Shown: positions 47,001-56,028 of the stretch, piece after piece | Position numbering within the stretch: the stretch's first letter is position 1 | How the letters are laid out: the number at the start of each line of letters is the position of its first letter | Origin: Planctomycetota bacterium | GTDB taxonomy: Bacteria > Planctomycetota > Planctomycetia > Pirellulales > Lacipirellulaceae | Length of the DNA stretch: 64,000 nucleotides | NCBI GenBank assembly: GCA_029781135.1 | Contig: JAKOXH010000076.1 | Coordinates: forward strand, 1 to 64,000 | Reading direction: 5' to 3' | Notes under the pieces: model-generated | What the model saw: the letters and a program-made list of their open reading frames with translations, nothing else | Databases searched by the model: none | What the model was told of the DNA's origin: nothing | Program-made: the position numbers and the translations under genes

Positions 47001-47325
47001 TCATGAGCGCCATGCCCTGCACGTTGCGCGACTCCACATGATGGATGCCGCTGATGTACAGGAAGTGGTACTCGTAATAGTTAGTGAGATAGCCTTCCAT
47101 CTGTGCCGGGTCCATGCCGCCGTAGGGCTGGCACACGTAAATCACCGGCAAGTTGAGACTCGGGAAGATATCAACTTCCATGCCCCGCGGCAGGCCCTCG
47201 GGGTACGGCCAACCCAGCTGCTGAAACACGGCCCCGCCCACGGCCAAAAAGGCACCCAGCGCGACCGCCACGATGATCACCATGACCGTATAAGGGCGGC
47301 GGAGCGCGAAACGGACCAAATTCAT
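44071..47325 (-). CDS. RND efflux permease (AcrB/CusA superfamily)
   Basis: The protein has 1084 residues. The first helix is in RRPYTVMVIIVAVALGAFLA. The porter domain is interrupted by the second membrane block beginning GVAIEGFFGAVLIGLMVLLF, and RTINLMTLGGLALAIGILVD with EATVEIENIH is the proton-relay region (aspartate in LVDEAT). A second porter half and membrane block follow (RTTLNVQSFIGAIMAVGVAM, then MLPMALAFGESGQQNAPLGR). It is a proton-driven exporter of the hydrophobic-compound or multidrug type; the substrate is unknown. The ATG at 47325 is chosen over an upstream TTG. Confidence 0.93.
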   Translation of the reverse strand: MNLVRFALRRPYTVMVIIVAVALGAFLAVGGAVFQQLGWPYPEGLPRGMEVDIFPSLNLPVIYVCQPYGGMDPAQMEGYLTNYYEYHFLYISGIHHVESRNVQGMALMKLFFHPGTDMAQAMAETINYVNRSRAFMPPGTVSPFVMRFDTGSVPVGYLVLSSETRSIAEIQDLALFRIRPMFSSLPGVSAPPPFGGSARSIVVTLDPQRLQSYAMSPDDVVTALVRGNTISPSGNVPIGDKYPIVPVNSVVRDPLQLGTIPIRTGESPVYLRDVGYVQDSADAPAGYALANGRRAVYILATKRADASTLSVINNIKAALPKFKDALGEDGKGIDVRFEFDQSPYVTRAVAGVAIEGFFGAVLIGLMVLLFLRDWRSALIVMLNIPLALMAAIVALWICGRTINLMTLGGLALAIGILVDEATVEIENIHAHMRRGESAAEAVRNGALETNLPRLLAMLCILAVFVSSFFMQGAARALFVPMSLAVGFAMIGSYILSSTFVPVMCTWLLKPEHEQVENSANQKPSLFDRLRQRYEKWLLRVIDARWLLVAVYLTVSAAMLLGAYRWLGRGIFPVVDAGQFRLRMRAADGTHIARTEQLAKQALDIVANELGPESVQLSLGYVGMIHSNFPINAVYQWSRGPEEAILYVALNRQLGLSDEALKERLRGRLTHEMPDVRFSFEPSDIVNEVMSFGSPTPIEIAVSGPNFADDRAFADKIMKELSQVPSLRDLQYGQSLDYPTIQVDVDREKAGLAGLTPADVSKALVTATSSSRFTVPNYWADPKTGIAYQVQVEIPRPVVRTPNNIEPIRSADDLAQVPLKPTASGQVHIGDVAELHAGTMPGQYDRYNMRRQVTLTANVAGADLGSVSRDVGRAIRQAGTPPTGVQVETRGQIPPLGQMQSGLAVGLALAIIAVFLLLTANFQSLGLALVTVSTIPAVVAGVGLMLLATRTTLNVQSFIGAIMAVGVAMANAILLVTFAEQRRCEGLSAAEAAADGAASRLRPILMTSCAMIAGMLPMALAFGESGQQNAPLGRAVIGGLLAATAATLFVLPTVFAILQQHASTVSSSLDPDEVTKAPTLRSAGD

Positions 47326-47660
47326 AGACGACCGCCAGGCCAACCGGTGGCTAGAACCGTACCGCGGCGAAATGAGCGCGGCACCAAATCATCGGTGTAA
47401 TCCCTACATTTTATCAGCCGCGAAACCTAATCGCCACACGATCAAATTCGGCACAGTTTAACGGCCGCTTGGGGACGGTCAATGAACAGTTGATACAACC
47501 TGCATAAGGCGTTTGCGGACGGACAGCAAAAGCGCTTCGACCCCAATTTGCCGCAACATCCCTGCGGCCCCCACGACGATTAAGACCATGTGGAATGGTA
47601 TAGCCGGTAGATTGAACCCACGCAAATCGACCGCGAACTTCGAGCCGCCCACGCATTCTC
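47326..47660. other. divergent promoter region of the efflux locus
   Basis: 335 bases between the permease (left, minus) and the TolC-like gene (right, plus). Promoters for both are expected. I see no clear operator repeat or regulator gene in this gap. Confidence 0.4.
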
Positions 47661-49331
47661 ATGTCACGACGAATTCATCACCCGTCGAACTACGCTTGCG
47701 GCTTCACTACAGCGATATTGCTCGCTGCATCGCTCGGCTGCGCTCATGTGCGGCAGGTTTCGTCCAATGCAATGACACACATGCCGACTGCGGTGGCGGC
47801 AACTACCGACTCAATTCCACCTTCCTCAAATCAACCAGCCGTTGCTCCAGCGGTGCAAACGGTTTCGTTCGCGTCCACGGATGAGCAGCCGACTGCGGAA
47901 TCAGCAATCAACTCACCGCCAGCCGCTTCATCGGCAGTTCCCACTCCTCCATCGGCAACTGGCAACCTGCCACAACCACCGACTAGTGAATCGAGCCCCA
48001 GTGCAACAGCTAACCAATGTCGGCTCGATATGTCCACGGCGCTCGCACTCGTCGCCGGCCAAAACCCGCAAGTCGGCTACGCCCGCTGGCGCATTCGCGA
48101 AGCCTACGCCAATTTGGAGCAGGCCCGCGTGTTATGGCTGCCGTCGATCCAAGCCGGTTCCAGTTACCATCATCATGAAGGAACGCTTCAAGATTCCACT
48201 GGCAACATACTCGAAGTAAGTCGCTCGTCGTTGCAAGCCGGTTTGGGAGCAGGAGCGGTCGGTGCAGGGACGACGCCGCAACCCGGTATCGTCGCTCAAT
48301 TCCAACTCGTGGATGCCATCTTTCAACCGGCCATCGCCCAACGTACTGCGTGGGCTCAAGAACACGCCCGCGATGCCATGTTGAACGACCAACTGCTCGA
48401 AGCGGCCACCGCTTATCAGGAACTGCTGCGTGCGCATCAGCTTCGCGCGGTCGCCCAACAAACGGCCACCAACTCCGCGGAACTCGTTCGGCTTACCTCG
48501 GAGTTCGCCCGTGTCGGCCAAGGCACCCAGGCCGATGCCGATCGCTCCCAGGCCGAACTCGCGCTCAAGAAGAACAACGTGGCGCGTGCCGAGGAAGCCG
48601 TCGCCGTGGCGTCGGCTCGCTTGGCCCAAGTGCTCGGCATGTCAAACATGGTCGAAATCGTGCCGATTGAGGACAACATTACGCCGATCCAACTCGCGGC
48701 GGCTGGCGAGTCACCGTGCGACGACCTCACAATTGCCCTGGCGAATCGCCCGGAGCTGAAAGAAAGTCACGAACTCGTGGCGGCCGCTTGCGAGCAACTG
48801 CGCCGCGAGCGCTACTCGCCACTCGTACCGAATGTGTTCCTCGGCGCATCCTATAATGGCTTTGGCGGCGGCCCTGGCGACACGATCGGCAACTTCAACG
48901 ACCGGGCTGATTTCGATGCCATGGCGCTCTGGCGGATTCGCAATTTGGGTTATGGTGAACAAGCGGCTCGCCAAGCTGCGAACGCCCGCGTCCAGCAAGA
49001 GGCCATGCGCCAGGCCCGCGTAATCGACACCATTACCCGCGAGGTTGCCGAAGCCGAAGCCCGCGTGCGCACGCGCTTCAGCCGTATCGCGACCGCTCAG
49101 GCCGCGATCCAATCGTCGCACAACTCGTACGACCGCAACCTCGCCCGCATCCGCGGCAACCAAGGCCTGCCCATCGAAGTGCTCCAAGCCATTCAATCGC
49201 TCGACACGAGCCAACGCGAACTCGTCGACGACACAGCCGATTTCAATATCGCCCAATTCCAATTCCAACGCGCACTCGGCTGGCCGGTGTTGCCGAGAGA
49301 TGGTTGTCCTGGCGTCAGTCCCTCGCGATAG
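47661..49331 (+). CDS. TolC-family outer-membrane efflux lipoprotein
   Basis: The protein has 556 residues. A lipoprotein signal ends in LLAASLGCAHV (C27). About 90 residues rich in Ser/Pro/Thr follow, then two outer-membrane efflux repeats: QVGYARWRIREAYANLEQAR, then LLEAATAYQELLRAHQLRAV, ARVGQGTQADADRSQAELAL and the second-repeat helix RTRFSRIATAQAAIQSSHNS. The RIRGNQGLPIEVLQAIQSLD segment is typical of the family. It forms the exit duct for the adjacent RND pump, from which it diverges. The long disordered N-terminal linker is unusual but common in planctomycete lipoproteins. Confidence 0.9.
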   Translation: MSRRIHHPSNYACGFTTAILLAASLGCAHVRQVSSNAMTHMPTAVAATTDSIPPSSNQPAVAPAVQTVSFASTDEQPTAESAINSPPAASSAVPTPPSATGNLPQPPTSESSPSATANQCRLDMSTALALVAGQNPQVGYARWRIREAYANLEQARVLWLPSIQAGSSYHHHEGTLQDSTGNILEVSRSSLQAGLGAGAVGAGTTPQPGIVAQFQLVDAIFQPAIAQRTAWAQEHARDAMLNDQLLEAATAYQELLRAHQLRAVAQQTATNSAELVRLTSEFARVGQGTQADADRSQAELALKKNNVARAEEAVAVASARLAQVLGMSNMVEIVPIEDNITPIQLAAAGESPCDDLTIALANRPELKESHELVAAACEQLRRERYSPLVPNVFLGASYNGFGGGPGDTIGNFNDRADFDAMALWRIRNLGYGEQAARQAANARVQQEAMRQARVIDTITREVAEAEARVRTRFSRIATAQAAIQSSHNSYDRNLARIRGNQGLPIEVLQAIQSLDTSQRELVDDTADFNIAQFQFQRALGWPVLPRDGCPGVSPSR

Positions 49332-49436
49332 TCGGCTCGGTGATCCAGCCGCGAACTTCAAACAGATTACGGTAGTAATGGGGACGGCATGCAACGTCGT
49401 GCCAGACCCAAAATCTAAGGCGTGCCAGTTTTATCT

Positions 49437-50468
49437 TCACGGAACAACGGAGTACTCCCTGATTTCGGCAGCTTGAGACTCATGTCGCGGGACCGCCACG
49501 AATAATCGTCTTAACTGCGGTGCGAACATGCCCGTGCGAGCTCCCGGCCTCGTGGCGACCTTCGCCACCTCGGGATAGCGGTCACCCGACATCGCGTGGT
49601 ACACGCCAACGTAGCCTTCGCCACCGATCACGTATAACCGTTGGTCGAGTGCGTCGAAAAACATATCGTCCGCGTCGCCCACGGTCGAAAACCGGGACAC
49701 AACTTGCCCGGTCTTGATGTCGTAGACCAGCACGACGGCTGGTTTGCGGCAACCAACAAAGAGTCGATTGCTCTTTTCGTCGATGGCCATCGGGAAATTG
49801 GCTTCGGCGTTCTCGACAGGCCACGTGGCGATGATCTTCGCACGCATCCGATCAAGCACCGCAATGTGTTTGGCGGTTGGTACATTGACAAACAACCGCG
49901 GGCCATTTGTCTCCAACTGAAACGATTCGGGATGGCCCGCTAATGCGATATCCGTCTCATGTTGCCGCGTCGTGGAATTGACGACCGCAATTGCACCGCT
50001 TCCAAAACCGACGTAGAGTCGCCGGGCAATCGCCTCGTAGCGCACGTTGTCGGCGTCGGTTCGGAGAGCGATGGTGATGTTTGGAGAAAGGGACTTGAGA
50101 TCAAAGAAGCGACACGTTCCGTCGTCTCCATTGGCGATTGCCAAGAGCTGTTCATTATTTAACAGCGCCACGCCCTGCGGTTCATGTAGGCCAGTAATGC
50201 TATGCACCACTTTGCCTGCTGCTAGATTGATGATCTCGAGCGAGTTGTTTCCCAAAGCGGCAACATACAGACGCGCATGCTCGGCGTCGACGGCCATGTG
50301 GTCGATCCTGCCCACGACGTTTGCCAGGGTGATGACACGTTCGAGTCTAAGCCCATCCGCCGCATGCGCGGATATCGCCGCCGCGCAAACTCCAAGAACC
50401 GCGACTAGGTCACGGTGCCAGCGCGCCCTGCCGAGTTCACGGCAACGTCTATTGTGGAATGACCACAT
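49437..50468 (-). CDS. secreted YncE/YVTN-type beta-propeller protein
   Basis: The protein has 343 residues. A twin-basic N-terminus and hydrophobic run (LVAVLGVCAAAISAHAADG) form a signal peptide. About seven propeller blades follow, each like HARLYVAALGNNSLEIINLA, RLYVGFGSGAIAVVNSTTRQ, NRLFVGCRKPAVVLVYDIKT or RLYVIGGEGYVGVYHAMSG. It resembles the YVTN/YncE family of periplasmic propellers, which bind DNA or proteins or have no known role. No enzymatic residues are recognised. The ATG at 50468 lies 23 bases after the stop of the acyltransferase fusion, so it is probably the last gene of that operon. Confidence 0.85.
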   Translation of the reverse strand: MWSFHNRRCRELGRARWHRDLVAVLGVCAAAISAHAADGLRLERVITLANVVGRIDHMAVDAEHARLYVAALGNNSLEIINLAAGKVVHSITGLHEPQGVALLNNEQLLAIANGDDGTCRFFDLKSLSPNITIALRTDADNVRYEAIARRLYVGFGSGAIAVVNSTTRQHETDIALAGHPESFQLETNGPRLFVNVPTAKHIAVLDRMRAKIIATWPVENAEANFPMAIDEKSNRLFVGCRKPAVVLVYDIKTGQVVSRFSTVGDADDMFFDALDQRLYVIGGEGYVGVYHAMSGDRYPEVAKVATRPGARTGMFAPQLRRLFVAVPRHESQAAEIREYSVVP

Positions 50469-50491
50469 AGCGTTCTTACCTCCACCGCGGG

Positions 50492-53400
50492 TCAAGTTCG
50501 CGGCAACGTTTCGCTGCCGAAGTGTTTGCGCGCCATGTCGCCGACCACTTTCAGATCCGTCTTGCCGCTGCCGAGAATCGGAATCGTTTCCACCTGATAG
50601 AAACTATCCGGGCTTGGCACCCACAGGTTCGGCACACCAATCTTCAACAGCCGCTCGCATATTTCTTGCGGCGACATGGAAAGCTGCGAGTGAACCACCA
50701 CCAGTTTCTCGCCTTTCTTTTCGTCGGGCACCGACGTAACCACGACGCTCAACTGGTTCTGATCCTCCAGGCCAAGAATCTTCTGAATCTCTTCCTCGAT
50801 GAGAATGTGCGGCACCATTTCGCCGCCGATTTTCGAGAACCGGCTCACCCGGCCCGTGATATGAATGAAGCCGTCGGTATCGATCATGGCGATATCGCCC
50901 GTGATGTACCAATTACCGTGCATCACTTTGGCCGTCTCTTCCGGCTGGCCCAGGTACCCTTTCATCACATTCGGGCCTTTGATGAGCAGCATGCCTGGCG
51001 TCCCCAACGGCACGTCTTCGTACGTCTCAGGATCGACGATCTTCGCTGAAACACTTGGCACCGGCCGCCCGACCGAGCCTTCCTTGATATCGGACGTCCG
51101 ATTCTTCGACCGGCTAGGCGGCACATTCACCGAAACTAGCGGCGAGAGTTCGGTCGTGCCATATCCCTCCACGGGCCGAATACCAAACTTCTTGTCGAAC
51201 GCGTCGCACAGCGACAGCGGCAGTTTCTCGGCCCCCGCCACTACTACTTCGAGTGAACTAAGTTCCTCGGGCTCGCACCGCCTTAAGTACATTCGCAGAA
51301 ACGTCGGTGTGGCCAGCAGAATCGACGCCGACCGCGTCCGCGCGAGCTTGGCGACGATCCGCGTATCGGTCGGATGGCCCACATGGTACGCCGCGCGGAA
51401 ATCCAACAGCAGCGGCCCCCACAGCGTAATCGTAAAGCCGAGCGAATGGAAAAACGGCACGATGCCGAGCAGCGCGTCACTTGGTTTCGGATGCACCACC
51501 TGTTCGACCGCTTCCACGTTCGTGGCAATGTTGTGATGCGTCAGCATCACGCCCTTCGGCAAACCGGTGGAGCCCGACGTGAAAATGATCGTCGCGACAT
51601 CATCGCCTTGGATTTTGTGCAACCCCAAAATGCGATCGAGCAAGAACGCGGGCACCAAAAACGCGCATACAAACCCAAACAGCTTGTCGCCCCGCAACGC
51701 CTGATCGCGAAAATCTTCCAAATACACGAACTCGGCGTTCAGCGTGTCTTGGAACTTCGCGAAGACCATGTTCGTCATCGCCTTGCGGCTCGTAAGAATA
51801 TGACGAATACCCGCTCGACTGATACACGAATTGAGTACGTCCGGCGTCGCCGTATAATTCAGATTCGCTGTTACGCGGCCCGCCATGGGTAGTGCCGCGT
51901 TTGCCACCGCGCTGCCCACCGCCGGCGGCAGCAGAATGCCCACGATCTTCTCATCCGGTTGCAGCACGTGCCGCAGCAGCAGCCGGCGCATCACGATCGT
52001 CGCGGCCAACAACGTGCCGCCCGTCAAACTAGCACCAGTGGAGTCGCACATCTTCCACCGCATCATTCCTTTGCGGCAGTTGCGAATCATGGCCCGCGGC
52101 AACGCCACCGTTCGCTGGCTGCGGCCCGAAACCGCGTCGGCACCCAGATCCTGCACCGCCTGCCGCACCTCGTGAATATCTCGTGGTTCCGCGATCGGCT
52201 TGCCAAACCAGATCGAAACCCGCCGTGGTTTCGCCGACGGCCACTTCCAAAAAAACTTGCCACCACGAAAGCTGAAGATGCTTCCCCAAATTTCATCTAG
52301 GTAAACCGGGATGATCGGCGCGCCCGTATCCCGCTGGATCTCGAGCACACCCGGCTTGAAAATCTGCAACTGCCCCGAACGACTGATGCCCCCTTCCGGA
52401 AAGATGCAAACCAGGTCACCCGCCTTGAGTGCTTCCCGCGCTTCTTCAATCGCTCGTTTCGTGGCTTTGGGCGACGGTTTGATCGGAATTGCCCCCATCA
52501 TTTTGGCGAACCCATGAGCTCGCCATGAGTTGATGATGTCGCTATCGATCATCATCCGCACTTGCCGCGACGACGTGGCGAACAATAGCAGCCCATCGAG
52601 CCACGAAATGTGGTTCGGCACCAGAATCGCCCCGCCCTGCTCCGGGATGTTCTCCCGGCCGTACACGTGAATCCGATAGACGGAGTGCGTCGCCAGCCAT
52701 GCCAAGAATTTGATCGTGGCCTGGGGAATGAGCGCAATGATGTAAAGAAAAACGGGCACGGTAGCGAGGCCGCAAAGGAGAAATATTTCCCGCGATGTAA
52801 ACAATGCCATGCCGTTCACCGGCCGACGCAGTAACCAGTATCCAACCGACGCGATGAGCATCCCACCGAACGTCAGAAAATTGCTCGCCGCGAGAATCGA
52901 GCCGCGATGCTCGGGCGGGCTGCGATCCTGCATGTACGAGGCGAGCGGCACGTCGAACAACCCCGAACTCACGCCCAGCATGACTAAAAACAAGCATGCC
53001 GCCACGTAACGCAGCGTGTACGTTCCGGCCGGGCTGACGAGTTCGCCCTCGACGGTATACAACAAGAACGAAAAAAGTGCTAGCCCGCCGGCCCCGATCG
53101 GCAGAATCCCCAGTTCCACCTTGCCGCCCGACCAGAGACCTGCCAGCACGCTCCCCAGGCCCACGCCCACAATCAGCGACCCTAATAATGCGGTCACCTG
53201 CGTCTGCCGCTCGGCATTTCCCTCAAACGCAAACTGGTCGATATTCAGATGCGCGAGCATCGCGAGTGTCCAAAAAAACATGATTCCGAACGCCACCCGC
53301 AACAATGCCCGATCATGGCCCAAAATCTTCAAATCGCGCGCGGTCTGGCGCACCATGTCCCACGGGAACGGCCGCCCCGGCGCGGCCGCCGGCAATGGCA

Positions 53401-54040
53401 TGATGAACAAACTAGCCACCCAGCCCGCAGTCGCCACGCCAATCAGCACAATGGCATGGGCCCAGCCACGATCCAGCCCATGCGGTCCGCTAATCACAAC
53501 CAGCCAGTTCCCCACCCCAGCCCCTACGGCCGTCGCCACGACGGTGGTCAGCCCCAGCAACCCGTTGGCCACCGAAATTTTATGCGGCCGCAACATCTCC
53601 GGGATACTTCCCAGCTTCGCCGGACCAAACAACGCCGCCTGGCTGCCAATGAGTGCGACCACGATAAACATCAAATACGCGTGACCAATGACGAGTGACG
53701 CCAAAATCATCAGCGCAATTTCTGCCACCTTGCACCAAATGATCACGTCCCGCTTGCTGAACCGGTCAGCTAAGTAGCCGGCCGGTGCAGCCAACAGCAG
53801 ATAGGGCAGCACCAAGCAGGCCGACCCCACCGCCAAGATCGCGCTCCGTTGTTCCGGCGCGACCAACTCCTTGCCGACGCCAATGGCCAGCCAACGCAAA
53901 ATATTATCGTTTGTCGCGCCCAGAAACTGCGTTAGCACCAACCCAATGAACGTCGCTGACGCGAGCCGATCGCGCTGGTCCAACGAACCGCCCGACGCCG
54001 CGAGATTATCTTCCGAATTGGGGAGGTGCGCCTGATGCAT
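50492..54040 (-). CDS. MFS - PlsC - acyl-ACP synthetase fusion (Aas-like)
   Basis: The protein has 1182 residues in three parts. Residues 20-430 are a lysophospholipid-transporter-like MFS domain (TFIGLVLTQFLGATNDNILR, GYLADRFSKRDVIIWCKVAE). Residues 440-650 are a PlsC 1-acylglycerol-phosphate acyltransferase with the HX4D motif in PNHISWLDGLLLF, and FPEGGISRSGQLQIFK. Residues 690-1182 are an AMP-forming acyl-ACP/CoA ligase with TIIFTSGSTGLPKGVMLTHH, VEGYGTTELSPLVSVN and YITGDIAMIDTDGFIHITGR. In proteobacteria the same functions are split between LplT and Aas, which import and reacylate lysophospholipids. Here all three are in one chain, so a membrane-phospholipid repair role is likely. Confidence 0.92.
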   Translation of the reverse strand: MHQAHLPNSEDNLAASGGSLDQRDRLASATFIGLVLTQFLGATNDNILRWLAIGVGKELVAPEQRSAILAVGSACLVLPYLLLAAPAGYLADRFSKRDVIIWCKVAEIALMILASLVIGHAYLMFIVVALIGSQAALFGPAKLGSIPEMLRPHKISVANGLLGLTTVVATAVGAGVGNWLVVISGPHGLDRGWAHAIVLIGVATAGWVASLFIMPLPAAAPGRPFPWDMVRQTARDLKILGHDRALLRVAFGIMFFWTLAMLAHLNIDQFAFEGNAERQTQVTALLGSLIVGVGLGSVLAGLWSGGKVELGILPIGAGGLALFSFLLYTVEGELVSPAGTYTLRYVAACLFLVMLGVSSGLFDVPLASYMQDRSPPEHRGSILAASNFLTFGGMLIASVGYWLLRRPVNGMALFTSREIFLLCGLATVPVFLYIIALIPQATIKFLAWLATHSVYRIHVYGRENIPEQGGAILVPNHISWLDGLLLFATSSRQVRMMIDSDIINSWRAHGFAKMMGAIPIKPSPKATKRAIEEAREALKAGDLVCIFPEGGISRSGQLQIFKPGVLEIQRDTGAPIIPVYLDEIWGSIFSFRGGKFFWKWPSAKPRRVSIWFGKPIAEPRDIHEVRQAVQDLGADAVSGRSQRTVALPRAMIRNCRKGMMRWKMCDSTGASLTGGTLLAATIVMRRLLLRHVLQPDEKIVGILLPPAVGSAVANAALPMAGRVTANLNYTATPDVLNSCISRAGIRHILTSRKAMTNMVFAKFQDTLNAEFVYLEDFRDQALRGDKLFGFVCAFLVPAFLLDRILGLHKIQGDDVATIIFTSGSTGLPKGVMLTHHNIATNVEAVEQVVHPKPSDALLGIVPFFHSLGFTITLWGPLLLDFRAAYHVGHPTDTRIVAKLARTRSASILLATPTFLRMYLRRCEPEELSSLEVVVAGAEKLPLSLCDAFDKKFGIRPVEGYGTTELSPLVSVNVPPSRSKNRTSDIKEGSVGRPVPSVSAKIVDPETYEDVPLGTPGMLLIKGPNVMKGYLGQPEETAKVMHGNWYITGDIAMIDTDGFIHITGRVSRFSKIGGEMVPHILIEEEIQKILGLEDQNQLSVVVTSVPDEKKGEKLVVVHSQLSMSPQEICERLLKIGVPNLWVPSPDSFYQVETIPILGSGKTDLKVVGDMARKHFGSETLPRT

Positions 54041-54453
54041 CGCGAAGCAATGAACGAATTCCAGCCAACAATTGCCAAACCAATACGATGGGCGCACACC
54101 GCCACACCGCTTTCGCCCTCAACTCACCCGAGGGTAGCGACGCGCGGCCTTCTTCGCTCTCCGCTGAAGAGAGCAGCATGGGAAATTGCTATTTTCCCCT
54201 CTCATCCAAAAGAGGGCCAGGGTGAAGGGGCGTGCCCAAGGGCAAACCCAGCAAACAAACTCCGCCCGAATCCCCAGCCAAGCCTCATTTAGTGTCCCCT
54301 AACTGTACCGTCGAACGCCTCACAAATCCAACCCTACCAGTAATTTAGGCCACGTGATGGCTGCCGCCAAAATTCGCCTTGTCCCCCCAAGTTCATCTCA
54401 GCTATTTTGCTGGCCAGCTCCTTGCTCCCCGCCCCCAGCCCCACGCTTCTCCT
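54041..54453. other. intergenic region with hairpin repeat
   Basis: 413 bases with no convincing gene. At about 54193-54230 is an imperfect palindrome (TCCCCTCTC, then GAGGGCC and GAAGGGG) of the kind that recurs at 54763-54783. It may be a dispersed repeat. Part of this stretch must hold the promoter of the acyltransferase fusion. Confidence 0.45.
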
Positions 54454-54753
54454 ATGTCCCGACTCCACACCTTTTTTCTTGGCATGTTTGCGGGCGCGGC
54501 CCTGCTCCACGCCGCAACCACTTACCATTTGGTCCGCGCCGCCGATGGCATCCATTTCGTCCCCAAACAGCCACCGCGACTCGCCGAAACCTATGTCGAT
54601 ATCCGCGGTTTCACCATGAACGATTGGGCGGGCCACACCCAACTCGCCTCCGCCCTCGTCCAGGCCAACCAACAGCAGCTCCTCAACAACTCCGCCACCG
54701 GTGCGATCCAGCAAACCATCAACCAGACCCTTCCCGAATGGCCTAAAAACTAG
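54454..54753 (+). CDS. small secreted/membrane protein of unknown function
   Basis: The protein has 99 residues. The start RLHTFFLGMFAGAALLHAAT is a signal peptide or signal anchor, followed by YHLVRAADGIHFVPKQPPRL, then AETYVDIRGFTMNDWAGHTQ and an Ala/Gln-rich helix. I recall short conserved planctomycete proteins with this HLVRAxDGxHFVPK pattern, but their function is unknown. The ATG at 54454 is chosen because the upstream 25 codons are low-complexity Pro/Ser. It is followed by a GC-rich hairpin. Confidence 0.72.
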   Translation: MSRLHTFFLGMFAGAALLHAATTYHLVRAADGIHFVPKQPPRLAETYVDIRGFTMNDWAGHTQLASALVQANQQQLLNNSATGAIQQTINQTLPEWPKN

Positions 54754-54762
54754 CCCACCATT

Positions 54763-54783
54763 CCCCTCCCTTTTAGGGAGGGG
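54763..54783. terminator. strong hairpin after the small secreted gene
   Basis: CCCCTCCC / GGGAGGGG with a five-base TTTTA loop, 10 bases after the stop. No T-run follows, but the stem is strong. It may be a dispersed hairpin repeat acting as a transcription end. Confidence 0.5.
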
Positions 54784-55005
54784 TTAGGGGAGGGTTCAGG
54801 TCTCGTTATGCGCGTCTTTCCCTAAGCCTCGCTGTGCGTAGGTCTCCCGACCCGGCACACGCTGCGACCGTTGGTCTCCCTCAGCCCCAACAATCCCTCG
54901 CCTCTTCCGATCGCCCGAAAACGCACCTGCCAAGATTTCGTGTATAATCACGGCCGTCTGATCACGAGTTCGTTTCCCATCGTTCATGTCTGCCCACACA
55001 AACCA

Positions 55006-55863
55006 ATGTTGCCTGCCTCCCAATGCAACCGGTTGATTTCTTCGCACCTGACCGCCGCGCTGCTCGCCGCGTTCGTCGCTTTGCCCGGTTCTTGCCCCGC
55101 CGCCGCGCTCAAGATCATGCCGCTCGGCGATTCCAATACCTCCGGCCCCACGTGGGCACGCGGCACGTACCGCTTGCAGCTCTGGAAGGATTTCGGCTCC
55201 GATATCAATCGCATTGAATTCGTCGGCTCCACCGGCTACCCGCTGCCGGCCGAACTCGGCTCCAAACGTCACGAAGGACACAGCGGCTTCACGATCGCCG
55301 CGGCCCCGATCGGCTACGGCAACATCACCGACAACATCGCCACTTGGCTCGGCCCCACCATGAACCCCGACATCATCCTCATGATGATCGGCACCAACGA
55401 CATTAATTATCAATACCGCGTCGACGAAGCGCCGGCACGCCTCGACCATCTCATTTCGCTGATCTCCGACCTCGGCACCGGCCTTAAGCCAAGCGCCTAC
55501 CTTGTCGTCGCCAGCCTGCCGCCGATCAACGACACCACCAACAACTTTCGCTCGACGCCGACCGACTACTCCGCGAACGCCCGCGTCAATGCCTTCAACG
55601 CCACGCTCCCCGGCATCGTTGCCGATCACTTCGCCCGTGGCGAACGAGTCTACTTCGCCGATATCAACGCGGCGCTCACGGTCGCCGACATCGCCGACGG
55701 CCTCCACCTCACCGCCGCCGGCTACGATAAAATCGGCAATGCCTTCTACAATGCCATTCTCGCTCTGCCCGTTCCGGAACCCAGCACATTCTTCGTCGCC
55801 CTCATAGCGATTGCGTTTTCTTGTCTTACGCGAATTCCTCGCATCTGCCGTTTGCGAAGCTGA
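55006..55863 (+). CDS. SGNH/GDSL hydrolase with PEP-CTERM tail
   Basis: The protein has 285 residues. A signal peptide ends near PGSCPAAA. Block I (IMPLGDSNTSGP) carries the nucleophilic serine. MMIGTNDINYQYRVD provides block III with asparagine, and ADGLHLTAAGYDKIGNAFY the Asp-x-x-His pair of block V. The end, VPEPSTFFVALIAIAFSCLT followed by a basic tail, is a PEP-CTERM sorting signal (PEP, hydrophobic helix, arginines). The enzyme should be a secreted esterase, probably acting on acylated carbohydrate, and processed by an exosortase located elsewhere. ATG 55006 is used because the longer frame adds an unlikely N-terminus before the signal. Confidence 0.9.
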   Translation: MLPASQCNRLISSHLTAALLAAFVALPGSCPAAALKIMPLGDSNTSGPTWARGTYRLQLWKDFGSDINRIEFVGSTGYPLPAELGSKRHEGHSGFTIAAAPIGYGNITDNIATWLGPTMNPDIILMMIGTNDINYQYRVDEAPARLDHLISLISDLGTGLKPSAYLVVASLPPINDTTNNFRSTPTDYSANARVNAFNATLPGIVADHFARGERVYFADINAALTVADIADGLHLTAAGYDKIGNAFYNAILALPVPEPSTFFVALIAIAFSCLTRIPRICRLRS

Positions 55864-56028
55864 TTAATAAATTGCTGGAGTCGTTCGACGGCGTCAGCGG
55901 CGATCCGATTATCGTCTTGGCTGTTCCCGTGCTCTTTGCCGCGTTAAACTGACGCACATCAAACTCCTTCCTCTTGGTGATGGACAAGAGAAGATCCGCC
56001 TCTCTCGTACCTTCAGGTCACCGACACG

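Noticed and set aside
54796-55707. 303-residue antisense open frame opposite the SGNH hydrolase
   Set aside because: Repetitive Val/Gly/Asp/Arg composition with no domain. The plus-strand SGNH motifs are clear.
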